The position numbers and the translations under genes are program-made. The notes under the pieces are model-generated. The model ran no database searches. It had not been told where the DNA came from and saw only the letters and a program-made list of their open reading frames with translations. DNA of 64,000 nucleotides from an uncultured Clostridia bacterium (GTDB lineage: Bacteria > Bacillota > Clostridia > Oscillospirales > Acutalibacteraceae). This document shows, in pieces, positions 59,656 to 64,000 of the stretch; position 1 is the stretch's first letter; every line of letters begins with the position of its first letter. Location: NCBI GenBank assembly GCA_944385055.1, contig CALWVT010000001.1, forward strand, positions 124,001 through 188,000, in the 5' to 3' direction.

Positions 59656-60002
59656 CAGAACAGCCCCGGCATATTCAGGCCGCCGGAAATGGCTTCCATC
59701 CGCTTGGCGCGGTCGTCCGTCGCCGCGCGCAGCGCTTCATTGACCGCGGCAGTCACGAGGTCTTCGAGCATCTCAATGTCCTCGGGGTCAACCACTTCGG
59801 GCTTGATTTCGAGCGACTGGATCTCCATCTTGCCCAGTACGGTCGCTTTCACCGCGTCCCCGCCGGCCGTCGCCGTGTAAGGCGTCTCGTCGAGCTCTTT
59901 GCCCAGTGCGTCCATGTCTGCCTGCAGCTTCTGCGCCTGCTTTGCAATCTGCTGCAGATTTCTCGGCCCTCCGCCGTAACCCTGTGGTAATCTCGCTTTC
60001 AT
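59655..60002 (-). CDS. YbaB/EbfC nucleoid-associated protein
   Basis: DNA-binding protein of 115 residues, dimeric in the family, sitting between dnaX and recR as usual. The [41 protein letters not shown] core is typical. The ATG at 60002 follows TTTGGAGG with correct spacing; an upstream start overlaps that site. The glycine/arginine-rich opening (about 5-14) is short. Confidence 0.94.
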   Translation of the reverse strand: MKARLPQGYGGGPRNLQQIAKQAQKLQADMDALGKELDETPYTATAGGDAVKATVLGKMEIQSLEIKPEVVDPEDIEMLEDLVTAAVNEALRAATDDRAKRMEAISGGLNMPGLF

Positions 60003-60118
60003 GAATGGAACCTCCAAATTCGTAACGAAAATTTCTTTTGTTTTTCTACTCTTGCTTTTTTATGTGGAAAGGAGCCCGTGCCTGTAAAAAAGGCGGTTTC
60101 TCCTTTGCCGTCCAAACG

Positions 60119-61759
60119 TTATGATTCGACGACGGGAATACCCTGCGCCTGTGCCCGCTCGGCCAGCGCCTGCAAGGGGTCGGCCGCCTTCTGTGCGGAC
60201 TCGTCCGCCGGGCGGTAAGGCCCGAGCTTATACGTGCGCCCGGTCACTTTTTGAATGGCCCGGCGCATGCCGTCACGCTGGGCCGGCTCCCGCAGCAAGC
60301 GGAACGCCAGCTCGCTTTGCGCATCGATGAGCACGTACGGTCCGCTCGTGTAGGCTGACGAGCCGTCAAACGCGGCCGCTACCGTGCGGGAATACTGCTT
60401 TAATTCCTGCAGGATCTCGGGCCATTCCGTAAGCGGCTCGGCCGCCGCGGCCAGCGCCTGCAAGGAAGGCGGCGGGCTTTTGGAAGCGTGCGCGGCCGGT
60501 TCCGGCGGTGTGGGGGAGGCGGGCGCCGCAAAAGCGGCAGGAGGGCCTTCCTCTTCCGGCGCGGCGGCCGTCGGCTCTTTTGCGGAAGGCTGCGCTGCCG
60601 GTTGTGCCGTGCGGTGCGAAGGCAGCCCGCGCTCGAGGGCCTCGATGCGCCGCACGAGCGCCGCGCGGCTGTCGTCGAGTTCCGGGCAGCAAAGGCGCAG
60701 CACCGCCATCTCAAACGCCGTGCGCCGGTCCCCGCCGCGGTACATGCGCTCAAGCGTCTCCTGCAGCGTGTCCAAGCCGTGCAGGAGCACCGAAAGCCGT
60801 ACGGAGAGCGCCTGCTTTTCGAGCGCCGTGAATTCGTCGTCCGTCACGGCCACCAGCCGCCGCGCGTCGTGCATCGTCTTAATCAGCATCAGCGCGCGCA
60901 GGTGGCTCTGCCACTCTTCACACAGCCGCGCCATGTCCTTGCCCGCGCGGTGCATCTCGTCGACCACCGCGAGTGCCTTCGCGCTGTCGCCGTCGCGCAG
61001 CGCCTCGGTCAGCGTAAACAGGTGCTCGCGGCTCGCAAGCCCTGCCGCTTCGTTGACGACCTTGACGTCTATCTGCTTACTGCGCCCCAAACATTGGTCT
61101 AAAAGCGACAATGCGTCGCGCATGGCGCCGTCCGACAGGCGCGCTAAGAGCATCGCGGCCTCCTCGTCGATCGTGCCGCCTTCCTGTTCGGTTACGTAGC
61201 GGAGCCGCCCTGCGATGTCTTCCGGCGGGATTCTCCGGAAGTCAAAGCGCTGGCAGCGCGAAAGGATCGTCGCCGGGAGCTTGTGCACTTCCGTCGTCGC
61301 CAAAATGAAGATGACGTGCGCTGGCGGCTCCTCGAGCGTCTTTAACAGCGCATTGAATGCCCCAATCGACAGCATGTGCACCTCGTCGATGATGTAGACG
61401 CGGTATTTCGCCGCCGCGGGCGTGAAGTTTACCTCCTCGCGCAGCGCACGGATGCTGTCAACGCCGTTGTTGCTTGCCGCGTCGATTTCCACCACATCCA
61501 GGATGCTCCCGTCCTGGATGCCCCGGCAGATTTCACATTCGCCGCAGGGGTCCCCGTCGATAGGAGAGAGGCAGTTGACCGCCCGCGCCAAAATTTTCGC
61601 GCACGTCGTTTTGCCCGTTCCGCGGCTGCCGGTAAACAGGTACGCGTGTGCGATCCGCCCGGCTTTCAGCTCGTTTTTCAACGTCTGCGTCACCTGCGGC
61701 TGTCCCACCACGTCTTTGAAGACCTGCGGCCGCCATTTCCGGTAAAGGACTTGATACAC
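60119..61759 (-). CDS. dnaX: DNA polymerase III tau/gamma subunit
   Basis: Clamp-loader ATPase of 546 residues. Walker A GSRGTGKTTCAK is near residue 44, a zinc-binding CGECEIC region near 70-77, Walker B IIDEVHML near 120 and the sensor SRCQRFDFR near 165. The Ala/Pro/Glu-rich region (about 380-450) links to a C-terminal domain (about 455-546) that contacts the polymerase. The GTG at 61759 is chosen because it follows GGGAG and starts the usual YQVLYRKWRP. It is 116 bases upstream of ybaB. Confidence 0.95.
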   Translation of the reverse strand: MYQVLYRKWRPQVFKDVVGQPQVTQTLKNELKAGRIAHAYLFTGSRGTGKTTCAKILARAVNCLSPIDGDPCGECEICRGIQDGSILDVVEIDAASNNGVDSIRALREEVNFTPAAAKYRVYIIDEVHMLSIGAFNALLKTLEEPPAHVIFILATTEVHKLPATILSRCQRFDFRRIPPEDIAGRLRYVTEQEGGTIDEEAAMLLARLSDGAMRDALSLLDQCLGRSKQIDVKVVNEAAGLASREHLFTLTEALRDGDSAKALAVVDEMHRAGKDMARLCEEWQSHLRALMLIKTMHDARRLVAVTDDEFTALEKQALSVRLSVLLHGLDTLQETLERMYRGGDRRTAFEMAVLRLCCPELDDSRAALVRRIEALERGLPSHRTAQPAAQPSAKEPTAAAPEEEGPPAAFAAPASPTPPEPAAHASKSPPPSLQALAAAAEPLTEWPEILQELKQYSRTVAAAFDGSSAYTSGPYVLIDAQSELAFRLLREPAQRDGMRRAIQKVTGRTYKLGPYRPADESAQKAADPLQALAERAQAQGIPVVES

Positions 61760-61827
61760 CTCGCGCGCTCCCTTTCTTTTCCTTTCAAAACCTTCTGCTT
61801 TGCCCGTTTTCAGTCCGTTTTCAGAAA

Positions 61828-62078
61828 GAAAAGAGCAAGACAGCCGCGTTGCGCGCCGCCGTGCAGAAGGATATACAGACGGACAGACAAACCTGTATCG
61901 CACAGGGCCACTCCGCTTAATGCTGCTCGGTTCCCCGCCTGACATGGTTCACGGCGCCCCGCCGCACAGAGCCCGCCCGTCTGCATATCCTGCCGCACGC
62001 CATTTCTGCCTTGCTCTCTTCGAACACCCGCATGGGATACCGGTCGATTTTCCCGGCTGCCGCACAGGTCGGATACAT
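61828..62078 (-). ncRNA. ffs: Signal recognition particle RNA, long form
   Basis: The conserved apical part (61900-61955, minus strand) contains GTGAACCATGTCAGG, a GGAA-type loop and AGCAGCATTAAGCGG, the Ffh-binding helix 8. A long helix 5 is formed by complementary flanks, for example GCAGGATATGCAGACGGGC pairing with the segment at 61864-61882. The 5' part (about 62023-62075) folds into two hairpins, like the Alu domain of Gram-positive SRP RNA. Length is about 250 bases; the ends are set by the promoter and by TTTTCTTTC after the stem, so they are approximate. Confidence 0.88.
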
Positions 62079-62084
62079 TTACTT

Positions 62085-62113
62085 ATTATAAACGAGAGGA
62101 AGGAAAATTACAA
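62085..62113 (-). promoter_or_regulatory. Promoter of the SRP RNA gene
   Basis: Minus strand: TTGTAA, a 17-base spacer and TATAAT, giving a start near 62078. Confidence 0.8.
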
Positions 62114-62313
62114 GTCCTTTTTTGCCCCGATGCGGAATTTTGTGCCGCTGCACCCGCAAAAAAGCCCGCAAATCTGCGGAACAATTTGGCTTTTCTTGTT
62201 CCGCTGGCGCGAAAAATATGCTATACTGAAAGAAAACGGATCCGTGCCCGGGGCGGCGTGCCGCATGCTGCTTTCCGTCCATCCGTTTCCTGAAAAAAGG
62301 AGTGTCCATATCT

Positions 62314-63690
62314 ATGCAGTTTGGTCAGAAGATTTTGAAATACCGCCCGCAGATCCTCGAAGGCATCCGCATGCTCGTCCGCATCCCTTCCGTCGTGGCG
62401 CCGGCAAAGCCCGGCATGCCGTTCGGTGAGGAGAGCGCGAAGGCCCTTTCCGCCATTTTGGAGCTTGCCCAGAGCCTGGGGCTCGAAACGAAAAACGTCG
62501 GCAATTATGCAGGCCACGCCGTCTACGGCGAGGGCGACGGCTTTGCGGACGTCCTGTGCCATGTGGACGTCGTCCCCGCCGGCGAAGGCTGGCAGACGGA
62601 CCCGTTTGAGGCCGTCGAGAAGGACGGCCTGCTGTACGGCCGCGGCACAGCGGACGATAAGGGCGCCGCGGTGGTTGCACTGTATGCGTTAAAGGTCCTT
62701 CAGGAGGAGGGCGTCAAGACCCGCCGCCGTGTGCGCGTCATTTTTGGCGGCGGCGAGGAGGTCGCGAGCGACGACATCGAAAAATACTACGAAAGCGAGG
62801 GCCTGCCCGTGTTCGGCTTTACCCCGGATGCGGATTACGGCATCTGCAACCGCGAAAAGGGCATTTTGCGCCTGGACATTTCCGGCGGCATGCCGGGCAC
62901 GGCCGTCAAGCGCTTTCAGGCCGGCACCGTCGTCAACGCCGTGCCCCAGAAAGCGGAGGCTTCCCTGCGCTGCAGCGCGGAACAGGCCGCGGCCCTGCGC
63001 GCGCTGGCGCCTGCCTGCGGCACATTTGAGATTGCGGATACCCCCGACGGTGTCTACATCGTCAGCCTCGGTGTCGCCGCGCATGCGATGATGCCCGAAG
63101 CCGGCAAGAATGCCGCCGCGCACTTATTGTACCTCTTGCAAAAGGTCTTTACGAAAACGGAACTCGGCGCGCTGAATCTGTTTACGGCCGAACGCATCGG
63201 CCTGGAAACGACCGGCGCAGGCCTTGGCATCCGCCAGAGCGACGAGCCGTCCGGCCCCCTGACCGTCAACCTCGGCATCGTGCGCATCGACGGCAACGAG
63301 CAGCGCATCGGCATCGATATCCGGTACCCCGTGACCGCTTCCGGCAACGACATCTGTGCGGCTGTGCGCCACGCAGCCTTGCCGTATGGCCTTTCGTGCC
63401 GGTGCGTGACCGACGATCAGCCGCTCTATCTGCCGGAGGACCGCCCGTTTATCGGCCTTTTGAAGGACGCTTATGCGGACGTCATGGGCGAGCCCGCCGA
63501 AACCTTCTCCTGCGGCGGCGGCACGTACGCGCGCTCGATGCAGGGCCGCGGCGTCGCATTTGGGCCGTTCTTCCCCGGCGAGGGGGACCGCCGCCTGCAC
63601 AATACGAACGAGAATATCGACATCGACCGTTTCCTGCAGCACGCCGAAATCTGCCTCGAAGCGATGTACCGCATGGCCACTGCCGAATGA
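62314..63690 (+). CDS. M20 dipeptidase, PepV-like
   Basis: Zinc peptidase of 458 residues of the M20 family, similar to PepV, which cleaves dipeptides in the cytoplasm. Metal-site motifs: [15 protein letters not shown] near residue 78, [12 protein letters not shown] near 109, [10 protein letters not shown] near 145 and a late [10 protein letters not shown] near 400 with [11 protein letters not shown] lid domain (about 185-300) is inserted as usual. The ATG at 62314 is preferred because the in-frame GTG at 62302 overlaps the AAGGAG site. Confidence 0.93.
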   Translation: MQFGQKILKYRPQILEGIRMLVRIPSVVAPAKPGMPFGEESAKALSAILELAQSLGLETKNVGNYAGHAVYGEGDGFADVLCHVDVVPAGEGWQTDPFEAVEKDGLLYGRGTADDKGAAVVALYALKVLQEEGVKTRRRVRVIFGGGEEVASDDIEKYYESEGLPVFGFTPDADYGICNREKGILRLDISGGMPGTAVKRFQAGTVVNAVPQKAEASLRCSAEQAAALRALAPACGTFEIADTPDGVYIVSLGVAAHAMMPEAGKNAAAHLLYLLQKVFTKTELGALNLFTAERIGLETTGAGLGIRQSDEPSGPLTVNLGIVRIDGNEQRIGIDIRYPVTASGNDICAAVRHAALPYGLSCRCVTDDQPLYLPEDRPFIGLLKDAYADVMGEPAETFSCGGGTYARSMQGRGVAFGPFFPGEGDRRLHNTNENIDIDRFLQHAEICLEAMYRMATAE

Positions 63691-63732
63691 ACTTTTTCCG
63701 ATTGCGGCATCTGTATTTTCTACATTTAGAAA

Positions 63733-63764
63733 AATAAGAAGATTTCAGAATAAGAAGATTTCAG
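63733..63764 (+). repeat. Two tandem copies of a 16-base sequence
   Basis: AATAAGAAGATTTCAG occurs twice in a row (63733-63748 and 63749-63764) between the dipeptidase gene and its terminator. Confidence 0.9.
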
Positions 63765-63773
63765 AAAATGAAG

Positions 63774-63806
63774 AGAGGGAGCCTTTTTCCGGGCTCCCTT
63801 TTTTGC
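63774..63806 (+). terminator. Intrinsic terminator after the dipeptidase gene
   Basis: GAGGGAGCC pairs with GGGCTCCCTT around TTTTTCC, followed by TTTTT. Confidence 0.88.
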
Positions 63807-63940
63807 GGCAAATTTTCATCTTACCCCCGTCCCACCATTCGCCGGGCGCTGCCTTGGCTTCCTTTCTGGGAACCAAATCCCCCTTTCTTCCATAGACTAA
63901 AGCAGGTGATATCTGATCGGATGGGGGAGGGAGAAAGCCT

Positions 63941-64000
63941 TGCGCCAGGGAACCTTTGCGCGCACGCGCCGCTGCTGTTACGCCGCGTATTTGACCCAGG
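63941..64000 (+). CDS. Start of a gene cut by the window end, probable MFS transporter
   Basis: A TTG at 63941 follows GGGAGGGAGA and opens a frame to the window end (20 residues). The residues ARTRRCCYAAYLTQ match the usual opening of a group of major facilitator transporters in Clostridia. Only the first 60 bases are present, so this is tentative. Confidence 0.5.

Overview
The window is chromosomal DNA from a GC-rich (about 60% by eye) Gram-positive anaerobe of the class Clostridia, most like the Oscillospiraceae/Ruminococcaceae group. The evidence is: consensus sigma-A promoters with AGGAGG-type ribosome binding sites, a T-box in front of tyrS, a long SRP RNA with an Alu domain, HPr kinase, WhiA, ArgR, an ANTAR regulator beside a glutamine synthetase, and a 2-hydroxyacyl-CoA dehydratase-type gene cluster. 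Most of it is housekeeping DNA in short, tightly packed operons. No CRISPR array, rRNA operon, insertion sequence or prophage was seen.

Layout. 0-2 kb: a divergent glutamine synthetase and its ANTAR partner. 2-5.5 kb: single genes (gamma carbonic anhydrase-like, RidA, phosphoribosyltransferase-like, a small unknown, an EamA transporter). 5.7-15.8 kb: an M16 peptidase pair, lgt, folD, dxs, tlyA, nadK, argR and recN, mostly with overlapping start and stop codons. 15.8-20.2 kb: T-box, tyrS and a YfhO-type membrane protein. 20.3-24.6 kb: a small secreted protein, a YitT-type membrane protein, marR-yczE and a glycosyltransferase. 24.9-34.3 kb: hprK, a PHP phosphoesterase, murB, rapZ, whiA, dnaE and pfkA. 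34.3-37.2 kb: a leader RNA that is a candidate guanidine-IV riboswitch, a MATE exporter, and an aldo/keto reductase with an iron-sulfur tail.

37.4-47.6 kb is the accessory centrepiece: a LuxR-type regulator followed by ten co-oriented genes. They encode two ASKHA-type ATPase activators, a dicluster ferredoxin, two dehydratase/reductase subunits, two CooC-type ATPases each with a CxC motif, a CoA-transferase, a crotonase and a CooT-like small protein. The enzyme core follows the ATP-driven radical logic of 2-hydroxyacyl-CoA dehydratases and class I benzoyl-CoA reductases. CooC and CooT are known as nickel factors for carbon monoxide dehydrogenase, yet no such dehydrogenase is present. This combination is the best candidate here for an undescribed system.

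47.6-49.05 kb is an AT-rich patch with a likely toxin C-terminal remnant and a membrane protein that could be its immunity partner, ending next to tRNA-Tyr and tRNA-Thr. 49.4-54.6 kb: a flavodoxin-ferredoxin fusion, glnK-amtB with an unusual promoter-proximal terminator, and a glycogen synthase with a long repetitive tail. 54.9-58 kb: secreted C39-like protein, lipoprotein, unknown gene and HTH regulator. 58-62.1 kb (minus strand): dnaX, ybaB, recR, smpB and tmRNA, with SRP RNA just upstream. 62.3-64 kb: a PepV-type dipeptidase and the start of a likely MFS transporter.

Positions, motifs and base spacings were read directly from the sequence. Family names come from recognised motifs and gene order, not from database searches.
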